From assembly GCA_016865505.2 (NCBI GenBank), contig AP025252.1, positions 1,488,001-1,552,000 on the forward strand: a stretch of 64,000 nt of DNA, given 5' to 3'. The translations under genes were made by a program, and so were the position numbers. Below the pieces are notes generated by a model that ran no database searches, was not told the DNA's origin, and saw nothing but the letters and a program-made list of their open reading frames with translations. Source of the DNA: Bryobacterales bacterium F-183. GTDB taxonomy: Bacteria > Acidobacteriota > Terriglobia > Bryobacterales > Bryobacteraceae. Shown in pieces: positions 41,781 through 50,572 of the stretch. Each line of letters starts with the position of its first letter. Position 1 is the first letter of the stretch.

Positions 41781-43526
41781 ATGAAGAACGTTCTTCCAGC
41801 AACAGCAGCTCTGTTGTCGATGCTCCCGCTGTGTTTCGCCCAGGCACCGGCCCCCGCGCCGGCGCCGCCGCAGCAGGTAACAGAGCCCGCCAAACAGTCC
41901 ATGGTCAGTGGCACTGCCGCCGTATCCGACATGTCGGCGCCCATCAATGATGCGTGGTTCCCCAAGCCGGCGTACTTCCGCAAGCGCTTTGAAACTCCGT
42001 CCACCGGAGTGCAGTTGCAGCCGCCCGTCCGCTTAAACGAGTTCGTGCAGGACGGCAAGATGGAGCTGTCGCTCAAGAACTATCTGGATCTGGTGTTTGC
42101 CAACAACTACGACGTTTCGGTCCAAAAGCTGACGGTACAGATCAATCGCAACGCGATCACCCGCGCGTACTCGATCTTCGATCCGGTGATTCTGTCCCGC
42201 TTCGTTTCGAACCGCGTCCAGACGCCCACATCAGACGTCCTCGCCGGCGCCGCGACACTGAACCAGCTCAACCAGCCGCTCACCATTCAGTACAGCCAGC
42301 TTGCCCCCACGGGCGGCACCTTCAACGTCGGGTTCGGCAACACGCGCACGTCCACGAACAACCAGTTCCAGACGTTTAACCCGGTATTCAATTCGAACCT
42401 CAACTTCTCCGCCAACCAGCCGTTGTTCCGGGGCCGTGGCAACTTCATCACAAAGCTGCCGATCACCATTGCGCAAAGCCGCCTGCGCGGGCAGCAGTAC
42501 AACATTGAAGACCAGATCATGCAGTTGATCGCCACGGCAGAAGTGCTTTATTGGAACGCGATTGAGGCCCGCGAGAACGTCCGCGTGCAGGAACAGACCC
42601 TGAAGCTTGCCGACACCTCGCTCAAGCGTGCGCAGCGCGAACTCGAACTCGGCGCGATCTCGTCGCTCGAAATCTTCCAGCCCCAGGCCAACTACGCCAA
42701 TGCGGAAATCCAGGTCACCCAGGCGCGTTACCGTCTGGCACAGGCCGAAGATGCCATCCGCCGCCAGATTGGGTCTGACTTGGATCCCGCCCTTCGCGGC
42801 ATCCCGCTGGTGCTCACCGAATCGATCGAGCCGCCCCCCAGCGTTACCTACGATCGTGAAGCGATGGTGGCCCGCTCTCTCATGCGCCGCCCGGACCTGA
42901 AGGCCGTTGCGCAGAATCTCGACATCGATGACCTGCAGATTCGCGGCGCCACCAACGCTTTGCGTCCTGACGTCTCGGTCGGACTAAACTACGGTGCCGC
43001 CGGCCGCGGCGGCCAGTTCTTCCAGCGCGAGAACGTCTTTGGCCAGCAGCAACTGGTCGCTGTTATCCCTGGTGGATTCAACGACGCGCTCAGCCAGTTG
43101 TTTGGCTTCGGCTTTCCCACCTACGGCTTCAACGTCACGTGGCGTCTGCCGATTCGCGACCGTCGCGCCGCCGCTGATCTGTCCGATGCTCTCATCAACA
43201 AGAAGCTCGACACGATGCGCGTCAAGTCTGCCGAACAGCGCATTCGCCTCGAAGTGCTCACGGCGATCAATCAGGTGGAGAACTCCAAGGCCTCCGTCGA
43301 ACTTGCCAAAATCGCCCGCGATTTGGCCCAAAAGCGCGTCGATGCGGACTTGAAGCGGTACGAACTTGGCACCACCACCATCTTCTTCGTGCTCGCCTCG
43401 CAGAACGACCTGGCACTCGCCGAAGCCGCTCTGGTACGCGAGACCTTGAACTATCGCCGTAACCTGCTCACGCTATCTCAGCGTACGGGCGAACTGTTAC
43501 AGGAGCGCAACATCGTGATTCAATAG
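41781..43526 (+). CDS. TolC-family outer-membrane efflux channel
   Basis: This 581-residue protein has a signal peptide (MKNVLPATAALLSMLPLCFAQ), a Pro/Ala-rich linker, and two outer-membrane efflux protein repeats. MELSLKNYLDLVFANNYDV opens repeat 1, the coiled-coil parts include LKLADTSLKRAQRELELGAISSLEIFQPQANYANAEIQ, and RRPDLKAVAQNLDIDDLQIRGATNALRPDV is the typical start of repeat 2. It should form the outer-membrane exit for the three adaptors and the permease. AGGA lies four bases upstream of the ATG. Confidence 0.9.
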   Translation: MKNVLPATAALLSMLPLCFAQAPAPAPAPPQQVTEPAKQSMVSGTAAVSDMSAPINDAWFPKPAYFRKRFETPSTGVQLQPPVRLNEFVQDGKMELSLKNYLDLVFANNYDVSVQKLTVQINRNAITRAYSIFDPVILSRFVSNRVQTPTSDVLAGAATLNQLNQPLTIQYSQLAPTGGTFNVGFGNTRTSTNNQFQTFNPVFNSNLNFSANQPLFRGRGNFITKLPITIAQSRLRGQQYNIEDQIMQLIATAEVLYWNAIEARENVRVQEQTLKLADTSLKRAQRELELGAISSLEIFQPQANYANAEIQVTQARYRLAQAEDAIRRQIGSDLDPALRGIPLVLTESIEPPPSVTYDREAMVARSLMRRPDLKAVAQNLDIDDLQIRGATNALRPDVSVGLNYGAAGRGGQFFQRENVFGQQQLVAVIPGGFNDALSQLFGFGFPTYGFNVTWRLPIRDRRAAADLSDALINKKLDTMRVKSAEQRIRLEVLTAINQVENSKASVELAKIARDLAQKRVDADLKRYELGTTTIFFVLASQNDLALAEAALVRETLNYRRNLLTLSQRTGELLQERNIVIQ

Positions 43527-43531
43527 CAGGG

Positions 43532-45181
43532 ATGCGCCTGGCCCCGGTCGACTACGCAATCCTCGCTATTTATTTCCTCTTTGTACTCGGCATTGGCTGG
43601 TTCGTTCGCAAAAGTGTTCGAACCAGCGCCGACTTCCTCACCTCGGGCCACTCGCTCCCCACCTGGATCACCTCGCTCGCGTTTCTAGCCGCCAACCTCG
43701 GCGCGCAGGAAGTGATCGGGATGTGCGCGTCCGGCGCCAAGTACGGCATCATGACGGCGCATTTTTACTGGATCGGCGCCGTACCGGCGATGCTCTTTGT
43801 CGGCGTATTCATGATGCCGTTCTACTACGGCAGCCGCGCCCGCAGCGTACCCGAATACCTCAAGCTTCGTTTCGACGAAAAGACCCGCGGCCTCAACGCC
43901 ATCACCTTTGCCGCGATGACCGTCTTCTCCTCCGGCATCTCGATGTACGCTCTAGGACGCCTCTTTGAACTCGTCCTCGGCTGGAGCTTTACCAGTTCCG
44001 TGATCCTCTCCGCGCTCATCGTGCTCGTCTACACGTATCTGGGCGGCCTCACCAGCGCGATCTACAACGAGGTTCTGCAGTTCTTCCTGATCGTGATCGG
44101 CTTCGCCCCACTGGCCATCGCGGCCACCATCAAAGCCGGCGGCTGGGCCGGGATCACGGCGCGGTTGAACGCGAACCTCACGCACAGTTGGAAGTATGCC
44201 GGGGACGCGTCGCAGAACTCGATGGGCGTCGAGATTTTCGGCCTCGTCGCAGGACTCGGCTTCGTGCTCTCGTTCGGCTACTGGTGTACAGATTTCCTCG
44301 TCGTCCAACGCGCGATGGCTGCCAACTCCATGGCCGCCGCCCGCCGTACGCCGTTGATCGCCGCGTTCCCCAAAATGGTGATGCCCTTCATCGTCATCCT
44401 GCCCGGACTCGCCGCCATGGCACTGACCCAAACCGCCGGCTCCGGCTACAGTCTGCCGGCAAAGGGTGATTCATTTGACTACGATCTTGCGCTTACCACG
44501 TTGATGGCGCAGTTTTACCCAGCGGGGCTTTTGGGCGTTGGCATCACCGCGCTGATGGCCTCGTTCATGTCCGGGATGGCCGGCAATGTGACGGCCTTCA
44601 ACACCGTCTGGACCTACGACATTTACCAGAGCTACATCCGTCCCAAAGCCACTGACGACCATTACCTCGCCGTCGGCCGCTGGACCACCGTGGTCGGCAT
44701 CGCTCTCTCCGTCCTCACCGCGTATGTTGCACAGTTCTACAACAACATCATGGATCTGCTGCAACTGGTCTTCGGCTTTGTGAATGCGCCTCTGTTTGCC
44801 ACCTTCCTGCTTGGCATGTTTTGGAAGCGTGCGACAGGACACGGTGCCTTCTGGGGCCTCGTCGCCGGTACGACATCCGCCGCGGCGGCCTGGGCCCTGA
44901 CGATGGCCGAAGGCAAAGGCGGACTCTTGGGCGTTGTACACACCTTCCCCTCAGCGATGGCGCAGAACTTCTGGATCGCGATCGCGGCATGGACTTCCTG
45001 CTTCCTCATTACCATCGCGGTAAGCCTCGCCACTGCGCCGAAGGCGGACGCGGAACTCAAAGGCCTGGTCTATGGCCTAACCGAAATTCCACAGGATCCG
45101 GCACCCTGGTTCCAACGCCCTGGTCCTTTAGCGATAATCGTACTAGTGGCATTAGTGCTGCTTAATTTGGTGTTCGCGTAG
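43532..45181 (+). CDS. Sodium:solute symporter (SSS family), likely for a sugar
   Basis: This 549-residue membrane protein has about 13-14 helices of the SSS/SGLT fold. DYAILAIYFLFVLGIGWF, SADFLTSGHSLPTWITSLAFLAANLGAQEVIGM, YTYLGGLTSAIYNEVLQFFLIVIG and GFVNAPLFATFLLGMFWKR are typical of the SGLT branch. The galactokinase gene shortly downstream suggests galactose or a galactoside as substrate (inference). It is 5 bases after the TolC-like gene, so it may be transcribed by read-through from the efflux operon. Confidence 0.87.
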   Translation: MRLAPVDYAILAIYFLFVLGIGWFVRKSVRTSADFLTSGHSLPTWITSLAFLAANLGAQEVIGMCASGAKYGIMTAHFYWIGAVPAMLFVGVFMMPFYYGSRARSVPEYLKLRFDEKTRGLNAITFAAMTVFSSGISMYALGRLFELVLGWSFTSSVILSALIVLVYTYLGGLTSAIYNEVLQFFLIVIGFAPLAIAATIKAGGWAGITARLNANLTHSWKYAGDASQNSMGVEIFGLVAGLGFVLSFGYWCTDFLVVQRAMAANSMAAARRTPLIAAFPKMVMPFIVILPGLAAMALTQTAGSGYSLPAKGDSFDYDLALTTLMAQFYPAGLLGVGITALMASFMSGMAGNVTAFNTVWTYDIYQSYIRPKATDDHYLAVGRWTTVVGIALSVLTAYVAQFYNNIMDLLQLVFGFVNAPLFATFLLGMFWKRATGHGAFWGLVAGTTSAAAAWALTMAEGKGGLLGVVHTFPSAMAQNFWIAIAAWTSCFLITIAVSLATAPKADAELKGLVYGLTEIPQDPAPWFQRPGPLAIIVLVALVLLNLVFA

Positions 45182-45184
45182 ACA

Positions 45185-45364
45185 ATGGAAGATCTTAGAC
45201 AACCATCGGGGCTCTTTTTCGTGCTGCTTGGCGCGATCCTCATCGGAGTCTCGTTTACTGGCGCCACGGCCCCCTTGCTGGAGATCAACCTGAATCTGTA
45301 TACGGGACTCTTCATGCTCGTGTTTGGAGGCGCCTTACTTTGGCTGGCCAAGCGACCGAGCTAA
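45185..45364 (+). CDS. 59-residue membrane protein between the symporter and galactokinase
   Basis: The ATG at 45185, 3 bases past the symporter stop, opens a 59-residue frame with two hydrophobic segments (LFFVLLGAILIGVSFTG and LNLYTGLFMLVFGGALLWLA) and a basic C-terminus (KRPS). Its end overlaps the galactokinase start by 25 bases and the GGAGG that serves galK lies inside it, so translation of the two is likely coupled. I know no family. Position suggests a small accessory subunit of the symporter. Confidence 0.6.
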   Translation: MEDLRQPSGLFFVLLGAILIGVSFTGATAPLLEINLNLYTGLFMLVFGGALLWLAKRPS

Positions 45365-46494
45365 TCGAAAAGTTTCGCTGGAAGTACCCCAAATCCGGCA
45401 CACCTCGCGTGGTCCGAGCCCCCGGTCGCATCAACCTCATTGGCGACCACACCGATTACAACGAGGGCTTTGTACTTCCGATGGCCATCGAACTGGCCTG
45501 CTGGATCGCCTCCGCCGAGAACGACCTGGGCATCCTTCGCATCCACAGTGAGGACCTGCAGAAGTACATCGAAATGCCCATTGCGCTGCTTGCGGAGGCC
45601 GCCCCACGCGACGACTGGAGCGACTATCCCATTGGCGTCGCGCAGGAATTGCAGGCAGCCGGCGTCGAATTTCCGGGCATGGATTTGTTTATTGACTCCA
45701 CTCTGCCCATGGGTGTCGGCCTCAGTTCGTCCGCGGCGCTCGAATGTGCGGTAGCCCTCAGTCTGCTGGGTAATCAGCGCATGGAACGCGTGGACATCGC
45801 CAAGATCTGCCAGCGTGCGGAAAACTACTTCGCCGGTACCCCTTGCGGGATTATGGATCAATTCGCCATCATGCACGGCCGCGAGGGCGGAGCGATCCGC
45901 CTGGACTGCCGGTCGCTCGAGTTTGAAGCTGTACCGCTGATGCGTTCCGCGGCGGTGGTGGCGGTCAACTCGATGGTCAAGCGGGAACTCAGCGCCAGCG
46001 GATACTCCGACCGTCGTAAAGAGTGCGAAGCGGCCATCGACCTGATTGCCGAAAAGCATCCAGAGGTCCAATCCCTACGCGACGTCACGCCGGAAATGGT
46101 GCAGGAGATTGAGGACGCGGGACCCCTGTACGGCCGCGTGCATCACGTGGTGAGCGAGAACATGCGCGTCGCTGCCTTTGTACAAGCCGCCCGGCAGAAC
46201 AACCCCACGGCGATGGGCAAGTACATGGTGCAGTCCCACCGCAGCCTGCGCGACGACTATGAAGTGAGCTGTCCCGAGGTGGACTTTCTCGTCGAAACGG
46301 CGATGGAACTCGCCGGCGTGTACGGCGCAAGAATGACCGGCGGCGGCTTCGGCGGCTGCACGGTGAATCTCATCAACCGCGAAAGCCTGCCCGAATTCCG
46401 CCGCCGTATCAAGGCGTTTTATCAGTACCGCTACGGCATCGACCCGCAGGTGTTTCTCTGCGAACCCGCTGCCGGAGCCGGTCAGTTCGGCTGA
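45340..46494 (+). CDS. galK: Galactokinase
   Basis: This 384-residue GHMP kinase phosphorylates galactose at C1 with ATP, the first step of the Leloir pathway. VRAPGRINLIGDHTDYNEGFVLPMAIE is the galactokinase signature, LPMGVGLSSSAALECAVAL is the ATP-binding GHMP motif and MTGGGFGGCTVNL the C-terminal motif. The start is a TTG at 45340, chosen because GGAGG lies 9 bases upstream and the next in-frame start would be too far inside. It follows a sugar-type symporter. The 3' end overlaps the convergent peptidase gene by 13 bases. Confidence 0.92.
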   Translation: MAGQATELIEKFRWKYPKSGTPRVVRAPGRINLIGDHTDYNEGFVLPMAIELACWIASAENDLGILRIHSEDLQKYIEMPIALLAEAAPRDDWSDYPIGVAQELQAAGVEFPGMDLFIDSTLPMGVGLSSSAALECAVALSLLGNQRMERVDIAKICQRAENYFAGTPCGIMDQFAIMHGREGGAIRLDCRSLEFEAVPLMRSAAVVAVNSMVKRELSASGYSDRRKECEAAIDLIAEKHPEVQSLRDVTPEMVQEIEDAGPLYGRVHHVVSENMRVAAFVQAARQNNPTAMGKYMVQSHRSLRDDYEVSCPEVDFLVETAMELAGVYGARMTGGGFGGCTVNLINRESLPEFRRRIKAFYQYRYGIDPQVFLCEPAAGAGQFG

Positions 46495-49130
46495 TTCTCG
46501 TCGTCCTCGCCGTCCGGTCCCCCGGCAGCATTTGCACGCGTATTGCCTGTTTGCTGTCGCTCCCGTGTGAGTTCCAGGATGTCCACCGGCTGGCTGTAGT
46601 CGCCCAGCAGATGCTTCACAAAGTAATCGGCCCGGACCCAGAAGAAGTACTCGGTGAAGTTGCCGTACCCGTGCCGCTTGCCCGGCAGCATCACAAAGTC
46701 GAACCGCTTGTTGGCCTTGATCAGCGCATCCGCTACACGCAAGGTACCTGCCATGTGGACGTTGTCGTCGATGTCGCCGGTGGCCAGCATTAGGCGGCCC
46801 TTCAGGTTCTTCGCGAGGTCTGAGTTCTTCTCGATGTTGTACTCAAACTTCACCTTGCCGTCCTTATCCGTCACCTCGCGTACGCCGTGATGCTTCTCGC
46901 TCCACCAGCGGTTGTACACGTTGTTTTCGTGATTGCCGGATGACGACACCGCGACCTTGAAGAAGTCCGGATACACCAGCATCGCCGCGGTCGACATAAA
47001 GCCGCCGCCCGAATGCCCGTAAATGCCGACTTTATCCGCGTTGATCCACGGATAGCGCCGCGCCAACTGCTCAATCGCCGCCTTCTTATCCGCCAGACCG
47101 TAATCACGCAGGTTGCCGTACCCGTAGTTGTGGTACCACTTCGACCGCTGCGGATGTCCGCCGCGGTTGCCCACCTCGATGACGATAAAGCCCAACTGCG
47201 CCAGCGCGATGTTGTTGCTGCGCGGGCTGAAGGCCTTTGTGACCGACTCCGTTTGCGGACCCGGGTACACATACGCGATGATCGGGTACTTCTTGTTCGG
47301 CGAAAAATCGAACGGCTTGTACATCACGCCATACAAATCGGTGATGCCGTCGTCCGCCTTCACCTTGAACGGCTCCGGCGAGATAAAGCCGGACTCCTTC
47401 AGCCCCGCGAGATTCGACTGTGGCAGATCCGTCAGCGTATTCCCCGCCAGATCGTACAGCGCCGACGTGGGCTCGCGATTCACGCGCGAATAGGTGTCCA
47501 CAAAATAGCGGCCCGAGTCCGCCATCGCGATCGTATGCGTACCGTTGCCTGGCGCCAGCATCTTGATCCCACTGCCATCGAGCCCTATGCGGTACAGATG
47601 GTCGTAGTACGGATCCTCATCCGCCTCGCGGCCATTGGCCACAAAGTACATCGTGCGCGTCTTCTCGTCGATATGCGAAATCGCCGAGGTGTAAAACTCA
47701 CCCGCCGTGATCTGGTTCTTCAGCTTGCCGTCTGCGTCAAACAGATAGTAGTGCCCCCAGCCGTCGCGTTCGGACCAGTGCACCAGTTCCTGCCCGTCGT
47801 TGATCAATCGCAGCGGCCGCGTCTCGACGTAGGTGTTCAGCCGCTCTTCAATCAGCGTCTTCACTTCACCCGTGGCCGGATCCGCGACGCACACGTCAAT
47901 CTTCTTGAGGTCGCGGCTCGTACGGTTGAAGTACAGCTTGCCGGACCCGCTGGCGAGCCACGTCGGCTCCGGTCCCGCCTGGCGTCCGCCACCGGTACCT
48001 TGATCCTGCCCGCCGCCGTCTTCCGTGTTGCGCTCCACGGTGTACTTGCGGGCGGCCTCGCGCTCGCGGAAGGTCACCGGGGCATTGAAGATCGCCACCT
48101 GCTGATCCGGGAACCGTTCGGACTTCACCATCACGCGGCCCTTGGTCGCAATGTCGAACACTTCCAGCGACGACTGTGGGACATTCGCCTCACCCGGCAT
48201 CGCATAGCGATAGCTCTCGAGCACCGGCCGCGGATTGGCCAGCGTATTGATCACCCACAGGTCGGAAACTTTGCGTTGATCGAGCCGCACCACAGCGAAC
48301 TTCTTCGAGTCCTTCGACCAGTGAATGGCGATTGCTGGTACACGCGGCGTCTTGTTCTTGTCGCTAAAGCGGTACGGCCGCTTCTCATCCTCATTCAACC
48401 GCCGAGCGTACCCGAAGTGTTCTTCGGCATCGGTTGTGATCTGCGTCTCTACGACACTGGCGTCATCTTCTTTCTCCGCAGCCTTGGCGTAGTTCGCCGC
48501 GTCCATCATGTACAGGTTATTGCCGCGTGCAAACACCACCGTCTTCTCATCCGGCGAGATCGATGCCCAGCGAGCCTTCTTGAGCGGCTTGTGTTCGCCC
48601 AACAAGGTCAGCTTTGCTGCCGCAAGGTTCCACTGCAGATAGACATCGCGGGTACGCGGGGCATTCGGACCCCGGCCCGGCTCAGCCTTCTTCAGGCCCG
48701 GAATGTCCGCATCAATTGGCACGGCAACTTGAAACAAAAGTGCGGAATCACGCTCTATCAGGCGTACATTCTGCATCGGCAGATGCTGCGCGTCGTACGG
48801 GATGCGCAAGGTTCCGGTGAGCGCAGCGGCCATCTTGGCAGCGTCGAACAGCGGGGTTTTGGTCTTTGCAGCCGGATCGACAACGATCCACGTCCGTCCC
48901 TTGGGGCCTTCGTAGGCGTACCAGAAACGGTCGGACGTCTCAAACCAGTGGGGCTCGATGTTCAGGTCGAACACCAGCTTGCCGATCTTTTGTGGGGTCC
49001 ACCGGGAGGCCAATTCGTAGTTGGCCTTGGAGACATGCTCCATGATCACGGGTGGCTTGGGCGCAACAGGTTCCTGCGCTGCTGCCACGGTAATGTGCAG
49101 CAACGCCAAAGCGGCGGGAATACAACGCAT
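46482..49130 (-). CDS. Exported S9B dipeptidyl peptidase IV-like serine peptidase
   Basis: The ATG at 49130 gives 882 residues and opens into a signal peptide (MRCIPAALALLHITVAAAQ). The N-terminal two thirds is a DPP IV beta-propeller (MDAANYAK..., IHWSKDSKKFAVVRLD, a WSERDGWGHYYLFD blade). The C-terminal alpha/beta-hydrolase holds the Ser nucleophile in GIYGHSGGGFMS, the Asp in ATGDIDDNVH and the His in LPGKRHGYG. It should remove dipeptides from the N-terminus of peptides outside the cytoplasm. A short low-complexity stretch (DGGGQDQGTGGGRQ) interrupts the propeller. Confidence 0.9.
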   Translation of the reverse strand: MRCIPAALALLHITVAAAQEPVAPKPPVIMEHVSKANYELASRWTPQKIGKLVFDLNIEPHWFETSDRFWYAYEGPKGRTWIVVDPAAKTKTPLFDAAKMAAALTGTLRIPYDAQHLPMQNVRLIERDSALLFQVAVPIDADIPGLKKAEPGRGPNAPRTRDVYLQWNLAAAKLTLLGEHKPLKKARWASISPDEKTVVFARGNNLYMMDAANYAKAAEKEDDASVVETQITTDAEEHFGYARRLNEDEKRPYRFSDKNKTPRVPAIAIHWSKDSKKFAVVRLDQRKVSDLWVINTLANPRPVLESYRYAMPGEANVPQSSLEVFDIATKGRVMVKSERFPDQQVAIFNAPVTFREREAARKYTVERNTEDGGGQDQGTGGGRQAGPEPTWLASGSGKLYFNRTSRDLKKIDVCVADPATGEVKTLIEERLNTYVETRPLRLINDGQELVHWSERDGWGHYYLFDADGKLKNQITAGEFYTSAISHIDEKTRTMYFVANGREADEDPYYDHLYRIGLDGSGIKMLAPGNGTHTIAMADSGRYFVDTYSRVNREPTSALYDLAGNTLTDLPQSNLAGLKESGFISPEPFKVKADDGITDLYGVMYKPFDFSPNKKYPIIAYVYPGPQTESVTKAFSPRSNNIALAQLGFIVIEVGNRGGHPQRSKWYHNYGYGNLRDYGLADKKAAIEQLARRYPWINADKVGIYGHSGGGFMSTAAMLVYPDFFKVAVSSSGNHENNVYNRWWSEKHHGVREVTDKDGKVKFEYNIEKNSDLAKNLKGRLMLATGDIDDNVHMAGTLRVADALIKANKRFDFVMLPGKRHGYGNFTEYFFWVRADYFVKHLLGDYSQPVDILELTRERQQTGNTRANAAGGPDGEDDENQPN

Positions 49131-49165
49131 TTTTGAATTATCGCAGGGACAAAGCCTGCGTTTTG

Positions 49166-49744
49166 TTAGACGGGCAGATCCTGGATTCGGCTCTGCAACC
49201 ACGCGCGCGCGACCGTCCAATCACGCTTGACGGTATTCTCAGACACCCGCAACAGTTGCGCGATCTCTTCCACCGTCATCCCGCCAAAAAATCGTAGCTC
49301 CACCACTTGGCTTTTGCGCGGATCAGCGGTGGCCAATTCTTCCAACGCACGATCCAATTCCACAAACTCCCGCGAATACGACTTGGCGACAAACAACGCA
49401 TTCTCAAAGTCCACACGAGCCGCATCGCCGCCGCGCTTTTGCGAGTTATGTTTGCGCGCGTAATCCACCAGGATGCGCCGAATCGTGCGCGACGCGGTGA
49501 CAAAGAAGTGCTGGCGGCTCTGCCACGCTACCGGTTGTGACCCAAACAGCCGCATGTACGCCTCATGCACCAGCGCTGTTGCCTGCAGCGTATGCTCGGC
49601 GCGTTCGGCGCGCAAAGCAAGCTCCGCCATCCTGTGCAGTTCCCCGTAAAGAACGCCCAGAACCCGCTCCTGCGCCCCAGGATCGCCAGACGCCGCGTCT
49701 TGCAGAAGCAGCGTCAAATCGGATGTGTTCACCGCTGTCAACAT
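49166..49744 (-). CDS. ECF-type RNA polymerase sigma factor
   Basis: This 192-residue sigma factor has region 2 (VLYGELHRMAELALRAERAEHTLQATALVHEAYMRLFG, SRQHFFVTASRTIRRILVDYARKHNSQKRGG) and region 4 (VVELRFFGGMTVEEIAQLLRVSENTVKRDWTVARAWLQ). The spelling is that of the acidobacterial and planctomycete ECF group often found with serine/threonine kinases rather than anti-sigma factors. One such kinase starts at 62717, but it is 13 kb away. The gene reads toward the peptidase gene 35 bases downstream and may be co-transcribed with it. Confidence 0.88.
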   Translation of the reverse strand: MLTAVNTSDLTLLLQDAASGDPGAQERVLGVLYGELHRMAELALRAERAEHTLQATALVHEAYMRLFGSQPVAWQSRQHFFVTASRTIRRILVDYARKHNSQKRGGDAARVDFENALFVAKSYSREFVELDRALEELATADPRKSQVVELRFFGGMTVEEIAQLLRVSENTVKRDWTVARAWLQSRIQDLPV

Positions 49745-49783
49745 ACCATGAAGCCGCTTGTATTCGAGTGATAATAAGGGAGC

Positions 49784-50572
49784 ATGGCCGCGACGCCGCT
49801 ACCGCCGAACATCGAGCAAATGGGGTCGCGCGCCTTTTCGTTCTTCCCCGCCATCGTCAATATCGAACACAACGAGTGGACCTTTCAGGAGGCCACCTGG
49901 TCTGAAGTTCTGGTCCAAAACGTCAAGAGTGGCGAACAGCTTTGGGTGCCCAAGCGCTTCATTGGCGAGGTCGCGCGGGTGGAAGAACCCGTCGCCATCG
50001 TAGGCCTCAATCGCGAACTCGAACTCAAGATGGGCAGCGTCGTACCGCACACGCGACGCGTCATCCAAATGCCCCGCGCGGTGAACGAAGGTCCGCGCCT
50101 TGCCGACGGTACCCGCACCGATGAGCCGACGGTATCAAGCTTGCAAAGCGTCGCCGGTATCTCGGGTACCAGCAGCGGTGCGGATTCCAAAGTCGGCAAG
50201 ATGCTGCTTTTCGCGGTGGGCGGAGCGATCGTTCTGGTGGTGCTCGCCATCGCGCTATTCCGGGATTCGGCGACTCGCGTCAGCTTTACCCCAATCGTCC
50301 AGTCCGACATCGTCTTCAACGCCCGCGACGATTACTTCGCCGTCGAGCGCCGCCTCGGCAAACCAGCGCAAGATCAATGGCTGTCGGAAAAAGGCGAACT
50401 GCAGTACCGCTACCTCTGGTACCCCAACCAGTCCATGGCCGTGATCCTGATGGGAACGGATCGCGACAAGGCGCTGTACATCGGCGAACTGAGTGCCGAC
50501 GGCCACGTCATCCATTCCGTGGACCGCAACATGGAACAGATCCTGCGGCGCCTGAAGCGCCCAGCGAATTAG
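49784..50572 (+). CDS. Single-span membrane protein of unknown function
   Basis: This 262-residue protein has a soluble N-terminal part of about 135 residues (IEHNEWTFQEATWSEVLVQNVKSGEQLWVPKRFIGEV resembles a small beta domain), one membrane helix (MLLFAVGGAIVLVVLAIALF, about residues 144-163) and a C-terminal domain of 95 residues (DDYFAVERRLGKPAQDQWLSEKGELQYRYLWYP). I recognise no family. GGGAGC lies close to the ATG and a GATAAT -10-like box is just upstream. The 3' end overlaps comEC by 4 bases, convergent. Confidence 0.7.
   Translation: MAATPLPPNIEQMGSRAFSFFPAIVNIEHNEWTFQEATWSEVLVQNVKSGEQLWVPKRFIGEVARVEEPVAIVGLNRELELKMGSVVPHTRRVIQMPRAVNEGPRLADGTRTDEPTVSSLQSVAGISGTSSGADSKVGKMLLFAVGGAIVLVVLAIALFRDSATRVSFTPIVQSDIVFNARDDYFAVERRLGKPAQDQWLSEKGELQYRYLWYPNQSMAVILMGTDRDKALYIGELSADGHVIHSVDRNMEQILRRLKRPAN

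Noticed and set aside
47013-49136. 707-codon open frame on the plus strand
   Set aside because: Antisense to the DPP IV-like gene, Arg/His/Val-rich without motifs; a shadow.
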